This document shows, piece after piece, positions 29,501 through 37,409 of a DNA stretch of 64,000 bases (its first letter is position 1; each line of letters opens with the position of its first letter). Both the position numbers and the translations under genes were made by a program. Source of the stretch: Polia nebulosa (taxonomy: Eukaryota > Arthropoda > Insecta > Lepidoptera > Noctuidae); the NCBI GenBank assembly GCA_951329385.1, contig OX589588.1, positions 2,666,001 to 2,730,000 of the forward strand, written 5' to 3'. The notes under the pieces were generated by a model, which saw nothing but the letters and a program-made list of their open reading frames with translations, made no database searches and was not told the DNA's origin.

Positions 29501-30225
29501 TTTACTTTCAGCCAGAAAATGTGGCAGAAAGAATGAACAACCCAAGACAAACCACCTTGCTCGCATTCTTTCGCCTTTGCGAAAGAGACAATTTCGCTAA
29601 GTCTCTGTTGTACAATGAAGTGCCACATTATTATACTTATAACAAGCAGCAAGGTGTTTTTAATCGCAGGAGACGTGGAACTGCTGTAGAAGGCGAGTCC
29701 GGCATTTTTAAAGAACACGTGATTGGAAGAGTATACACGGTGCACCCAAATAATGCAGAGTGTTATTATTTACGCCTTCTTCTTCACACAGTGCGAGGAC
29801 CTACTTCTTTTGCTGAGCTCCGCAAAGTGGACGATATAGAATATCCCACATTTCAAGCTGCTTGCCGCGCACGGCATTTATTAGATGGCGATCAGCATTG
29901 GGATGATGCTTTAGCCGAAGCATGCGTCAGTGATAGTCCACATCGTTTGCGCCATTTACTTGCCATTTTGTTGACATTTTGTGGCCTATCGGACGCTGGG
30001 CAGTTGTGGCAAAAATATAAAGACGCGTTTGCCGAAGATTTTTTGAGACAGCAAAATATAAATAGTGAAACTTCTGACCAAGTACGTGAAAGCTGCCATA
30101 ATAGGGCTTTGCTGGCTATACAAGATATAGTTACAAGTATAGGAGGGAACCCCCTCAGTCAATACGGCTTGCCGACACCGACAGTTGGTGGGGAACGAAT
30201 TAATAGGGAGTATACCTACATCTGA
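26551..30225 (+). CDS. Helitron Rep (HUH endonuclease) protein with N-terminal 46-residue repeats
   Basis: Replication-initiator half of the Helitron transposase, about 1,224 residues from ATG 26551. This ATG is chosen because a TTG two codons upstream is a poor eukaryotic start. Residues about 45-230 are a repeat array (LSRESETFTERESRL, SSQRTRTATLRSQE, EREVRLSADRERQ), Glu/Arg-rich and predicted to be coiled coil. The Helitron-like N domain follows, then Rep motifs: FITFTTNPKW, the metal-binding HUH pair in GLPHAHILLWL (His777, His779) and the catalytic tyrosines in KYICKYVNKG (Tyr916 and Tyr920). These residues nick and join single-stranded DNA during rolling-circle transposition. The frame ends at TGA 30223-30225 just before the helicase domain, which continues in another frame. 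In related elements Rep and helicase are one protein, so a 1-base shift near 30185-30225 has probably split it. Confidence 0.92.
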   Translation: MPQRKKTNLSLRSRNAKRMRLCRSQESEEDREARLSANREHIALSRESETFTERESRLSSQRTRTATLRSQESIQEREDRLSADRERHSLSRESETFTERESRLSSQRTRTATLRSQENIQEREVRLSADRERQSLSRESETFTERESRLSSQRTRTATLRSQENIQEREVRLSADRERQSLSRESETFTERESRLSSQRTRTATLRSQESIEERQARLSSDRERHALSRESESLSQREERLQIARHNYVGVQRNNESYLASERERIDELRRAETAEQRQSRLEIERARYHMNRETNSGADESMENDDANILLPWDNREKSGFTYSSRINYAGFTFVGDMREICNFCHALKWRKETDGMCCSNGKIVLPNFQDPPHLLKSLLNGDHPQSNRFLDNIRLYNSAFQMTSFGAKQITEGPFMPTFKVQGQVYHLIGSLLPENEPKFLQIYFVSDYTQQLNVRNHNFPQLNAELLGQLQELLHHVNQYVREFKAALESIPQGSNDFKIVISADRRPVGEHRGRHNAPVADEVAVVLVDQECERRDIVLRTRDDRLQRILETHRAYDALQYPLIYCHGEDGYNFGLYQVNPTTRVTNYQKKISAQQYYSYLLQIRQNSFVYLQRFRGLFSQFIVDMYAKIETERLVYIRTNQRRLRAEEYVHLRDAMQSDNNVENLGRLVILPSSFTGGPRYMHERTQDAFCYVRKYGRPDLFITFTTNPKWTEICQALLTGQASYDRHDIIARIFHLKLKVLINLLTKEKVFGSTLCFMYSVEWQKRGLPHAHILLWLEEKIRPDAIDSVISAEFPDYNADPILHDIVKTHMVHGPCGLLNRESPCMKDGQCSKKYPRALKELTMAGENGYPQYRRRSPSQGGFTATVRFRGQEIILNNSWVVPYSPVLSNAFQAHINVEICNSVESIKYICKYVNKGSDQAMIALRNNNQFDEVTRYQSGRYISSSEAVWRILSFPIHERYPPVIHLDVHLEGGQRVYFQPENVAERMNNPRQTTLLAFFRLCERDNFAKSLLYNEVPHYYTYNKQQGVFNRRRRGTAVEGESGIFKEHVIGRVYTVHPNNAECYYLRLLLHTVRGPTSFAELRKVDDIEYPTFQAACRARHLLDGDQHWDDALAEACVSDSPHRLRHLLAILLTFCGLSDAGQLWQKYKDAFAEDFLRQQNINSETSDQVRESCHNRALLAIQDIVTSIGGNPLSQYGLPTPTVGGERINREYTYI
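26680..27245 (+). repeat. 138-bp in-frame tandem repeat inside Helitron Rep
   Basis: Units start near 26679, 26817, 26955 and 27093, with a diverged partial unit from 27231, each encoding 46 residues. Units at 26817, 26955 and 27093 differ at very few bases, so expansion is recent. The unit length is a multiple of 3, so gain or loss keeps the frame. Confidence 0.92.
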
Positions 30226-31648
30226 AATAAATTACAACCCCGAAGAGTTAGCAGAAATATTGCGAAATGGCTGTTCAAATTTGACGACAGAACAACGTCA
30301 AATCTTTGATAGAGTATGCTGTAGTGTAGAACATTCATTAGGAGAAATGCTGTTTTTAGATGCACCTGGTGGAACAGGTAAAACTTTCCTCACTAAAGTT
30401 ATCTTGGCTCAAATAAGGAGCCAAAACAAAATTGCCCTTGCCGTCGCTTCCTCAGGAATAGCTGCCACTTTATTACCAGGAGGAAAAACTGCACATACAA
30501 CATTTAAAATACCAATCGACTTGGACCGCACAGAAAACCCTGTTTGCAACGTGTCTCGCAATAGTGATAAAGCAAGGGTTTTACGCGATTGCGCCCTTAT
30601 CGTTTGGGACGAGTGTACGATGGCAAATCGTAAAGCTGTGGAAGCTGTAGATAGAACGTTGCGAGATATAAGACAAAATGACCGACCGATGGGAGGCTTA
30701 ACGGTGCTATTCTGTGGAGACTTCAGGCAGACACTCCCTATAATACCCAGAGGAACGAGGGCCGATGAAATAGGTGCCTGTTTAAAGAGCTCTATTTTAT
30801 GGCGTAGTGTCATATTAACTAATTTGAGCTTTAATATGCGAGCATATTTGGGAGGTGACGCAAACGCGCAGGTTTTCTCAAATTTACTACTTCAAATTGG
30901 TAACGGCACATACCCGACTCAAGAAGGAGGTAAAGTAACTTTAGTCGAAAGCCTGTGGTCTTCTGTTGCCTCACAGCAGGAACTCATTTCCTCTGTATAC
31001 GGAGATCCATCAGAGATCTCGAACCATGACGCTGCTTGGCTATGCCAACGAGCTATTTTGGCACCTCGCAACGACCAAGCAGCAGCAATAAATTCTCAAA
31101 TATTGGTACATGTTTCTGGAGAAAGTAGGGAATATTTATCTATTAACACGGTTTTAGAAGAAGGAGATGCCACCCACTATCCAGTAGAGTTTTTAGACTC
31201 TCTAAATACACCAGGTCTTCCAGCACACAAAATTTATTTAAAAGTCGGAGTACCAATCATTCTACTCAGAAATTTAAGCCCACCAAAACTATGCAATGGA
31301 ACTCGGTTGAGAGTAACAAATCTCCAACGAAATGTCATCGAAGCCGAAATCTTAACAGGTTGCGGCTCCGGTGATGTTGTTTTCATTCCCAGGATACCCA
31401 TTATCCCCAATAATTTTCCGTTTACTTTCAAACGTGTGCAATTTCCTGTAAGCCTCTGTTACGCTATGACTATTAATAAAGCCCAAGGCCAGACGTTATC
31501 CGTTGCGGGTGTAGACCTTACTTTTGATTGTTTTTCACACGGCCAACTCTATGTTTCTCTATCACGTGTTAGCAACCCAAACAACCTTTTTGTATATGCT
31601 CCGGGTAATTCCACCGCTAACATAGTATATAGAGAAGCATTAACGTAA
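30185..31648 (+). CDS. Helitron PIF1-type DNA helicase domain, frame-shifted from Rep
   Basis: A 487-codon open stretch whose first codon is TTG, so it probably does not start here but continues Rep after a lost frame. Superfamily 1B helicase motifs, residues counted from 30185: Walker A APGGTGKT (60-67), motif Ia around AVASSGIAATLLPGG, Walker B VWDEC (Asp142, Glu143), motif III GDFRQTLPI, and near the C-terminus the motif TINKAQGQTL followed by LYVSLSRV. In Helitrons this domain unwinds donor DNA 5' to 3' during rolling-circle replication. All core motifs are intact and no internal stop is present. It ends at TAA 31646-31648, 117 bp before the element terminus. Confidence 0.9.
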   Translation: MVGNELIGSIPTSEINYNPEELAEILRNGCSNLTTEQRQIFDRVCCSVEHSLGEMLFLDAPGGTGKTFLTKVILAQIRSQNKIALAVASSGIAATLLPGGKTAHTTFKIPIDLDRTENPVCNVSRNSDKARVLRDCALIVWDECTMANRKAVEAVDRTLRDIRQNDRPMGGLTVLFCGDFRQTLPIIPRGTRADEIGACLKSSILWRSVILTNLSFNMRAYLGGDANAQVFSNLLLQIGNGTYPTQEGGKVTLVESLWSSVASQQELISSVYGDPSEISNHDAAWLCQRAILAPRNDQAAAINSQILVHVSGESREYLSINTVLEEGDATHYPVEFLDSLNTPGLPAHKIYLKVGVPIILLRNLSPPKLCNGTRLRVTNLQRNVIEAEILTGCGSGDVVFIPRIPIIPNNFPFTFKRVQFPVSLCYAMTINKAQGQTLSVAGVDLTFDCFSHGQLYVSLSRVSNPNNLFVYAPGNSTANIVYREALT

Positions 31649-31738
31649 TCAACTATACCAAAGTCAGGACTCTTATCTAAATCATCAAAAAGGTGATATA
31701 CTCTTATCTAAACGACGTTGTTTTGTTCTCGACAACCA

Positions 31739-31765
31739 CGCGAACGAAGTCGCGGGCACAGCTAG
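31739..31765 (+). terminator. Helitron 3' hairpin and CTAG end
   Basis: Stem CGCGA (31739-31743) pairs with TCGCG (31750-31754); GGCACAG and CTAG follow. In Helitrons this hairpin signals termination of strand transfer. Confidence 0.88.
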
Positions 31766-31769
31766 TTTT

Positions 31770-31888
31770 TAATATTCAAGCTCTCCCGGCCAACTTCGTA
31801 TCACCTCAAAATCAATAAACATAATATTCGTTCCATACAAAATGTATTAGAAAATTAATTTTCTTTATTACTTTTTTTGATGTTTTAG
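31770..31888. other. Host flank of the Helitron, no feature
   Basis: AT-rich flank between the Helitron end and the SINE target duplication. Nothing recognised. Confidence 0.4.
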
Positions 31889-31902
31889 TAGTTATTATGC
31901 TA

Positions 31903-32265
31903 GAGGAGCTCGTGGCTAAAGTAATAACAGCCACATGGGTCGATCCATCAGATTAAGCTACTCTTGCCGGGGTTGGTCCGTGGATGGGTGACCATCTTTA
32001 CATACCGAGACTCCTCCGTGCCTCGGAAAGCACGTTAAACCGTTGGTCCCGTCTGACAATCGTGGATCTTTGACAGTCGTTACGGATCGTCAGAAGCCTG
32101 AAAGTCTGACATCCAGTCATACCAAGGGGTATCATATTACCCAGTAACTGGGTTGTGGAGGTCAGATAGGCAGTCGCTCCATGTAAAATACTGGTATTCA
32201 GCTGCATCCGGTTAGACTGGAAGTCGACCCCAAGATAATTGGGAAAAGGCTAGGCAGATGATGAA
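31903..32265 (+). mobile_element. 5S rRNA-derived SINE, best preserved head (copy B)
   Basis: A 363-bp copy with a 14-bp target duplication, TAGTTATTATGCTA (31889-31902) and TAGTTATTCTGCTA (32266-32279). The head 31939-31993 aligns with the internal promoter region of 5S rRNA: GTCGATCCATCAGATTAAGC corresponds to the 5S phrase around CCGATCACCGAAGTTAAGC, and TGGATGGGTGACC (31981-31993) is the 5S box C. The body has CGTGGATCTTTGACAG and ACCCAGTAACTGGGTTGTGG, and the tail ACCCCAAGATAATTGGGAAA, AGGCTAGGCAGATGATGAA. The tail resembles the 3' end of RTE LINE copies here. No protein is encoded. 5S-headed SINEs are known as the SINE3 class; the link is by homology of the head. Confidence 0.88.
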
Positions 32266-32279
32266 TAGTTATTCTGCTA

Positions 32280-32805
32280 TTCGGAGTGGAGACAAATCCA
32301 ACAAATCAAGGATCATTGAATTCGGTTCAGCAGGTTCTTGCGTTATAAATGGTGTAACTAACCTTACTTTGTTTTATATGATTAGTAAACACACAAAATC
32401 CACAGCCAAAAACAGACTCTACCAAATCAAGAAAGTGGCGTAAAATCTTCTAGGAGGTAGGTACGTATCATCTTCCCATAAAAAACCTACTAGGCAAGGT
32501 AATTCGAAGAATCTGATCCAGTTATCTTGAATACCAACAGATAAATTTAATCTCACGTCTCAAACCCAAACACCAAATGTTTAGCAAGAAGTCACGAAGG
32601 TCCTACATTACATAGGACCATAACCACCACTACTTGATACTAATATCATATCTATACAATCGTGTTAATTAGCCAAGTGAACGATCTTGATCCTTTGAAG
32701 CTAATCAAATGTTATTTACCCCGCAATCAACGACACTCCCACAAGACTGATTATAAACATACGTTATTACGTTGTGGAGTGAGATCCCAGAGCCACCAGA
32801 CATTA
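32280..32805. other. No gene recognised
   Basis: Unassigned sequence between the SINE and the next repeat; no supported coding region. Confidence 0.35.
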
Positions 32806-32809
32806 CTCT

Positions 32810-33255
32810 GTGCCGATTTTCTTGTTCAATAACTAAACTAAAATTAGAGAATCGCTATCTTTTACTACAAGGCAGTGCGAGAAAAGGACGGCTGTAGCTA
32901 TGAACTAAGTTAGAGATGTCAAACTAGTTTATGGGTGGGAAATCATACAATGACTTCTCCCGCTCTAGGGTGGAGCGGACGGGCGTCCCACTACTCGCCA
33001 TCCGCAAGCCCGGGTCTAATACGGTGGCCGGACGCCGGAGATCGTCTCGCAACGTCCTCCGCCCAGGGCGTCTCCTGCGGCGGCTGCTGCTGACTAGTTT
33101 ACGCTTGCGCTTTACCGTGTTTCTAGTCGACATGTTTTACGTGTACCCTTAATTTGTATGGAAATATTAGTACAACTAAATTTGACAGCTCTAATTTACG
33201 TCCGTCTCTTTCTTGTTTTATTAGAGAGAAAAAGATAGCAATAGCCTAAATTCTG
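32810..33255 (+). repeat. Dispersed repeat, copy interrupted by an R1-type fragment
   Basis: Same order as 4795-5075, but split at ACTAGTTTA, which is duplicated on both sides of the insert (32923-32931 and 33093-33101). The copy at 4795 retains the uninterrupted site AAAACTAGTTTACGC. Confidence 0.75.
32932..33092 (-). mobile_element. R1-type tail insertion without poly(A), internally deleted
   Basis: A 161-bp insert flanked by a 9-bp duplication. Reversed, its 3' part is GGAGAAGTCATTGTATGATT, CCCACCCA; its 5' part is CAGCAGCAGCCGCCGCAGGA, then GACGCCCTGGGCGGAGGA and ACCCGGGCTTGCGGATGGCG. The stretch between these parts in other copies (roughly 200 bp) is missing. Confidence 0.75.
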
Positions 33256-33259
33256 ATTA

Positions 33260-33575
33260 ACAATATTTGTAGTATTGAGAAGTGTTAGTATTTTATTTGC
33301 TTTGAACGTACGCATAATACCTGCTAGTTTGGGCCGACGGTCAACTCAATCCCACACATTTTTTAAACCAGAAAATAAGCAATGTTTAGCGGCTGTGGGA
33401 TCTTACTATTGGTTGGAGCTATGAAAGACGCGGGGTAAATAAGATAGTTTAGTGATCAACTTATCTGTGATCCGTGCTATTGATGCGATGCTGATCTGAA
33501 CTACAGGATTTTATTTCTAAAATTGGGTCATTTATATGTATTTTGCCATTACCATCTGTATATACAAACTTATAA
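33260..33575. other. No gene recognised
   Basis: Unassigned AT-rich sequence. Confidence 0.35.
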
Positions 33576-33579
33576 TATT

Positions 33580-33745
33580 CTTAACTAACTGTAACTAAAA
33601 CCAAAACGCGTAACTAAATAAAATTTAAAACCTGGCGTCAAAATATTTCTTCCGCATCGCTGTCTACTGGAAGTGTGGCCAAAAGACTGGCGGCATTGCC
33701 ACGTTGTACGGCAAGGCCGAGGAAAAAGCCACCCTTGGGTCACGC
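33580..33745 (-). pseudogene. LINE-like C-terminal tail, second copy
   Basis: Reverse complement of 8563-8740: CCTCGGCCTTGCCGTACAAC, GTGGCAATGCCGCCAGTCTT, CACTTCCAGTAGACAGCGAT, GCGGAAGAAATATTTTGACG. It encodes the RGNAAS phrase and DSDAEEIF, followed by a stop. Confidence 0.5.
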
Positions 33746-33749
33746 GAAG

Positions 33750-34050
33750 TATCAACAAGGCGTTTAGACAGTTCTTTGAATAAATCGTTCCATCTGTAGA
33801 TGTTTTAGTTGGGCTGTTATTTGCAAAAGTACACAATTACAGGTGACACTTAGTTTAGGGTACAAAATATATGATCGGTGAACACCATGCCAAGCCTGTG
33901 TTACAGGTGTCATCCTGCCATCCATTGTTTGTTTTCATTCGTTATCACACCGAAGATACTCTGCTTGTCTGGTGGTATTGGATAACTAAAATTATTCTAA
34001 CAAATTTTGCCCAAAGAAGAAGGAAAAGGTCCTAAGCATAAAATATTATC
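33750..34050. other. No gene recognised
   Basis: No supported feature in this interval. Confidence 0.35.
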
Positions 34051-34065
34051 AAGGTATTTAATGTG

Positions 34066-34537
34066 CTCCCGGCCCTGGTCCAGGCCATGGTACGGAGCGG
34101 GAGGGAATGGGAAGCAGTCTCCTCCTTCTGCGAAGCAGTAATGCTCGCGAAGGAGGAGGCGGAACGGATGAGGGAGAGGCTGCAACAACAGACTCGCCCT
34201 CACGCCCTCAGCACGCCCTGGGCGGAGGATGTCGCGAGACGATCTCCGGCCACCGTAGACCCGGGCCTGCGGACGGCGAGAAGTGGGTAACTCACCGTCC
34301 AATCAGGCCCGAGAGTCGACGGCGCGTAGTGTTCCACGCGCGCCTCAAAGAGTTGTCAGCAAACAGGACGGGGCCCGTCATGGCCGATGCCTGCCCGGGG
34401 GTTGAGGATAAATTCGAAAGAGTTACCTCGCCCCTGGGCATTCAGGCAGGGAGGAACAGTCTGATACGCCCTCCCGCTACACCCTAGAGCGAGAGAAGAT
34501 GGGAATGATGATTTCCCAATCCCCAAAAAAAAAAAAA
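34066..34537 (+). mobile_element. R1-type LINE, 5'-truncated, with target duplication
   Basis: Bounded by a perfect 12-bp duplication GTATTTAATGTG (34054-34065 and 34538-34549). The ORF2 C-terminus reads LPALVQAMVRSGREWEAVSS, FCEAVMLAKEEAERMRERLQ. Near 34195-34235 the Arg-rich tail seen at 24100 is changed by indels. The 3' untranslated region has CTGCGGACGGCGAGAAGTGG, GTTCCACGCGCGCCTCAAAG and AGAGTTACCTCGCCC, and ends in a 13-A tail. Confidence 0.85.
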
Positions 34538-34549
34538 CGTATTTAATGT

Positions 34550-35085
34550 GTTCTTTTTTCATAGCAAAATCGCCTCACACCCAAAACAACTCTCCCCGTT
34601 ACTTTAAGGGCCCCACAGCCAGGTAAATTAGCTGCGTCTCGATCGGGTCGTGCTCACGTGCTTACGTGTTAACGTGCTCAGGTTGCCGTGCTCGCTAAGG
34701 TAACACACTTCAACCGTGAACTTACTTCATAACTTGTTTCAACAAACTTTACCTTAACTCTTTTTACCCAACTGCGCGACGCAAGGGAGAGTAATGTGTT
34801 TATCAGCCTATGTATGTATGTTTGTTCCTTTGTGGCACTATAGAGACCACACGCCTGGGCCGATTTTGATAATTCTTACGTCAATTGATTCGTCTTAATC
34901 TTGTGAGTGCTACTATAGACATGACAGTAATTAAAATACAATATGGCGACAACCAAACGCCATATTGTGAAAAAGAAAAAAATTGAAGTCGATGAACTAT
35001 ATTAAGTGGGGTATCAAAATAAAGGGTTCGAGGAGGCGATTCCAAAAATATGACTCACTAAAATATAGAACACAAAAAAAAAATA
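34550..35085. other. No gene recognised
   Basis: Contains GCTCACGTGCTTACGTGTTAACGTGCTCA (imperfect CGTGCT repeats, 34650-34690). No gene supported. Confidence 0.35.
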
Positions 35086-35089
35086 TTTT

Positions 35090-35330
35090 CAAAATACCTG
35101 ACTGTATAAAACAACTAAAAAGTTCCAAACAAGTCACTTTTTAACCGACGAAATGAAAAATGGAGTAGGTTCTCAATTCGACCGTATATATATATTTTCT
35201 TTTTTCAAACAGTCTGATGCAGTTGGTGGCAGTTATTTCAGTTCAATTGTTGGCTTCACGCCACCAACTGCATCAAACTGCTTGAAAAGTGACTTGTTTG
35301 GAACTTTTTAGTTGGGGTTTTTAGTTTTTT
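35090..35330. repeat. Inverted repeat with AAAAAGTTCCAAACAAGTCA arms
   Basis: AAAAAGTTCCAAACAAGTCA (35109) is matched by TGACTTGTTTGGAACTTTTT (35289). Inside, CTGATGCAGTTGGTGGC and GCCACCAACTGCATCAAACT form a second nested stem. A piece of ACCGACTTC-like sequence lies in one arm. The mosaic suggests a composite palindromic element. Confidence 0.75.
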
Positions 35331-35334
35331 TTTT

Positions 35335-35970
35335 TTGTATTCTTGTAGGGCAGGGGTCGTTTGCGGTAGCGGATAATTCTCTATGCGATAACGACATAAA
35401 TGATAGTAAACCTTTATTAAAATAATAATAATTACCTGATTCAACAGTTTTTTCGGCTAAAAAGGCGGTGGAGTTTTTTTAGGTAGTTAAAAAAGCTTGG
35501 GTCTTGATTAGCCTGGCTACGACTTTATGAGAGTTCACTTATTCACGACTAAACTTTGATACGTATAGTCATAAAACATGAGAAAATGATTGCCGAAGTG
35601 TTAACTTTTACACGCCTAAGTAAAGTAAGTACGGACCATCTGTTGGTCCAAATACCCCACAAATAGACTAATTACCCCACACTAAATGATGTAGAGAACA
35701 TTGAGAAGTTGATTAAAATTTACTGCGTCCCAGTTTCTCATTTCTGGAAAACTCTACGATTTGAAAAACCGGGTACCAGGTTTATATTTTTACCCCAAAC
35801 AAACAGACGAAAAAAAAACAGCAACTTTACTTTAAAATAAAACTTTTTACACTTACTCAAGCGTAAAAATTATAAACGACTTGCATCAAAACATCGTCAA
35901 GAAAACTCTATTAAGGAGTACATCATTTTCAAACTAATTTCAAGTTTGCTTCACTCCTGAATAATACCGA
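35335..35970. other. No gene recognised
   Basis: AT-rich; no exon, RNA or repeat supported. Confidence 0.35.
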
Positions 35971-36045
35971 GTAAAGTTGGCGTTGGGTGGGGTAAAGTTG
36001 GCGACGGGTGGGGTAAATTTGGCGACGGGTGGGGCAAAGTGAAAG
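35970..36045 (+). repeat. 22-bp tandem repeat, three copies
   Basis: Three units of GTAAAGTTGGCGACGGGTGG (with variants TTGGGTGG and AAATTTGG), each followed by GG, close to the mariner left end. Confidence 0.8.
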
Positions 36046-36081
36046 TAAGTAAAACTGGGTAAAATTATGCGTCGGTAAATA

Positions 36082-37404
36082 CTGGGTGGCGCAAAAGTAA
36101 AGACCCTATTTGGTTCAGCTATAACATTTTTTCTAAATTAGAAAACTAGATTTAGATTTTTTTAAATGTATATTTGTGCCATTAAATTTCGTACCATTAG
36201 GATTTAAAGATGATGTCTTTTAAATGGTGACCTCCAGAGTTGATACACATTTGAGCCCTATTTATGACATTTTGCATAACTTGCCGTAACACTTCCTGCG
36301 ATATGTTCGTTATTTCTTGACGAATGTTTTCTTTTAGAGCTGCGAGAGTCTGTGGCTTGTTCACATACACCCGAGATTTCAAAAAACCCCAAAGAAAGAA
36401 GTCTGGACTGGTCAGATCGGGTGATCTTGCAGGCCAAGGCAAATCGCCAAAACGAGAGATAACTCGGCCTGGAAAAGCGTCCCTCACTAAGTCCATAGTG
36501 TCGCGCGCTGTGTGTGCCGTAGCGCCGTCTTGTTGAAACCAGATGTGCTCCAGCCCCAATTCGTCCAAACTGGGTATCAAAAACTCACGTAACATGGTTC
36601 TGTAGCGTTCTCCAGTGACAGTAATCGCATTGCCTCCAGCGTCTTCGAAAAAATAGGGTCCGATCACTCTGTCAACACAGATGCCACACCATACAGTAAC
36701 TTTTAGTGGGTGTAGAGGTGTTTCTTGAATAATGCGCGGATTATCAGTGCCCCAGAACCGAGTATTCTGCTTATTGACATGCCCTGAGAGATGGAAATGC
36801 GCTTCGTCACTCATAACCAATTTTGAAGGAAAATCATCCTCTTCAAGGTTGAGGTTTATGACGCGCTGGCAGTAATCTAGACGAGCTCGGTGGTCAGCAG
36901 GCAGCAGCTGATGAGTCATTTGAGTTTTATACGGGAACATCTTTAAGTCTTTCACCAAAATACGCTGCAGGGTCCGTCTGGAAATGCCCAATTGCGTGGC
37001 ACGTCGCCTCGTTGATGTTTCTGGACACTCTTCCACATCTTCGCGCACAGCATCGATATTTTCAGCTGAACGGCCTGTTCTTGGTCTCCCAGACTTAGGT
37101 CTATCCAATGTTGAGCCAGTTGCTTCAAGGCGTGTGGCAAAGCGTCGAATTGTGCGACCAATCGGTGCCGGACGGTGGGGAAATCGTCGACGAAATTCAC
37201 GTTGTGTTCTTATCACTGATGAATTATTCCGTAAGAACATTGACACAATTATTCCACGTTCTTGGGGAGTAAAACGGTCCATGTTTATTTTCAGTGTATT
37301 TTACATTTGTTCACTACACAATTTTCAACAACAGAATGACAGAAAATGTCATATAAAAAAAAAAAAGGTATTTTCTTTAGTGCCACTACTTTTGCGCCAC
37401 CCAG
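36082..37404 (-). mobile_element. Complete mariner element with DD41D transposase
   Basis: A 1,323-bp element flanked by TA (36080-36081 and 37405-37406). Both ends start CTGGGTGGCGCAAAAGTA reading inward (18 identical bases, then divergence, with TAAAG/CTAAAG shared a little further in). It encodes one uninterrupted transposase on the minus strand. Length, TA duplication and catalytic spacing fit the rosa-like DD41D group of the mariner superfamily. Intact TIRs and ORF indicate recent arrival. Confidence 0.93.
36197..37282 (-). CDS. Mariner transposase, DD41D type
   Basis: A 361-residue protein from ATG at 37282 to a stop at 36197, with no internal stop or frameshift. The N-terminal 110 residues have two helix-turn-helix-like segments for binding the terminal repeats, separated by a GRPRTGRS linker (65-72) like the GRPR motif of mariner proteins. 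The catalytic triad is Asp159 in VMSDEAHFHL, Asp252 in WFQQDGATAHT and Asp294 in SPDLTSPDFFLWG; 41 residues separate the second and third, hence DD41D. It would cut the element at its ends and insert at TA. At 361 residues it has the usual length for the family. Whether it is expressed cannot be judged from sequence. Confidence 0.92.
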   Translation of the reverse strand: MDRFTPQERGIIVSMFLRNNSSVIRTQREFRRRFPHRPAPIGRTIRRFATRLEATGSTLDRPKSGRPRTGRSAENIDAVREDVEECPETSTRRRATQLGISRRTLQRILVKDLKMFPYKTQMTHQLLPADHRARLDYCQRVINLNLEEDDFPSKLVMSDEAHFHLSGHVNKQNTRFWGTDNPRIIQETPLHPLKVTVWCGICVDRVIGPYFFEDAGGNAITVTGERYRTMLREFLIPSLDELGLEHIWFQQDGATAHTARDTMDLVRDAFPGRVISRFGDLPWPARSPDLTSPDFFLWGFLKSRVYVNKPQTLAALKENIRQEITNISQEVLRQVMQNVINRAQMCINSGGHHLKDIIFKS

Positions 37405-37409
37405 TATGT

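Larger units (their letters stand above)
25702..31765 (+). mobile_element. Complete autonomous-type Helitron
   Basis: A 6,064-bp element. It starts TCTATACATATAATAAATC at 25702 right after a host A, and ends CTAG at 31762-31765 right before a host T: the A|T insertion expected of Helitrons, with no target duplication. A hairpin with stem CGCGA/TCGCG and loop ACGAAG (31739-31754) lies 7 bp before CTAG. It carries a Rep coding region (26551-30225) and a helicase coding region (30185-31648) in different frames. The 849 bp before the Rep start codon holds the presumed promoter and a TGTCTGTT repeat (25826-25852). The non-autonomous CTAG-ended copies in the window (for example 25268-25462) may depend on such an element. 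Confidence 0.93.

Noticed and set aside
31939..31993. A 5S rRNA gene
   Set aside because: Only the internal promoter region matches; the 5' and 3' parts of 5S are missing and the segment lies within a SINE with target duplications.
34107..34487. A 126-codon frame in a GC-rich region
   Set aside because: It is an alternative frame of the R1-type LINE tail; the conserved FCEAVMLAKEEAER frame is the genuine one.
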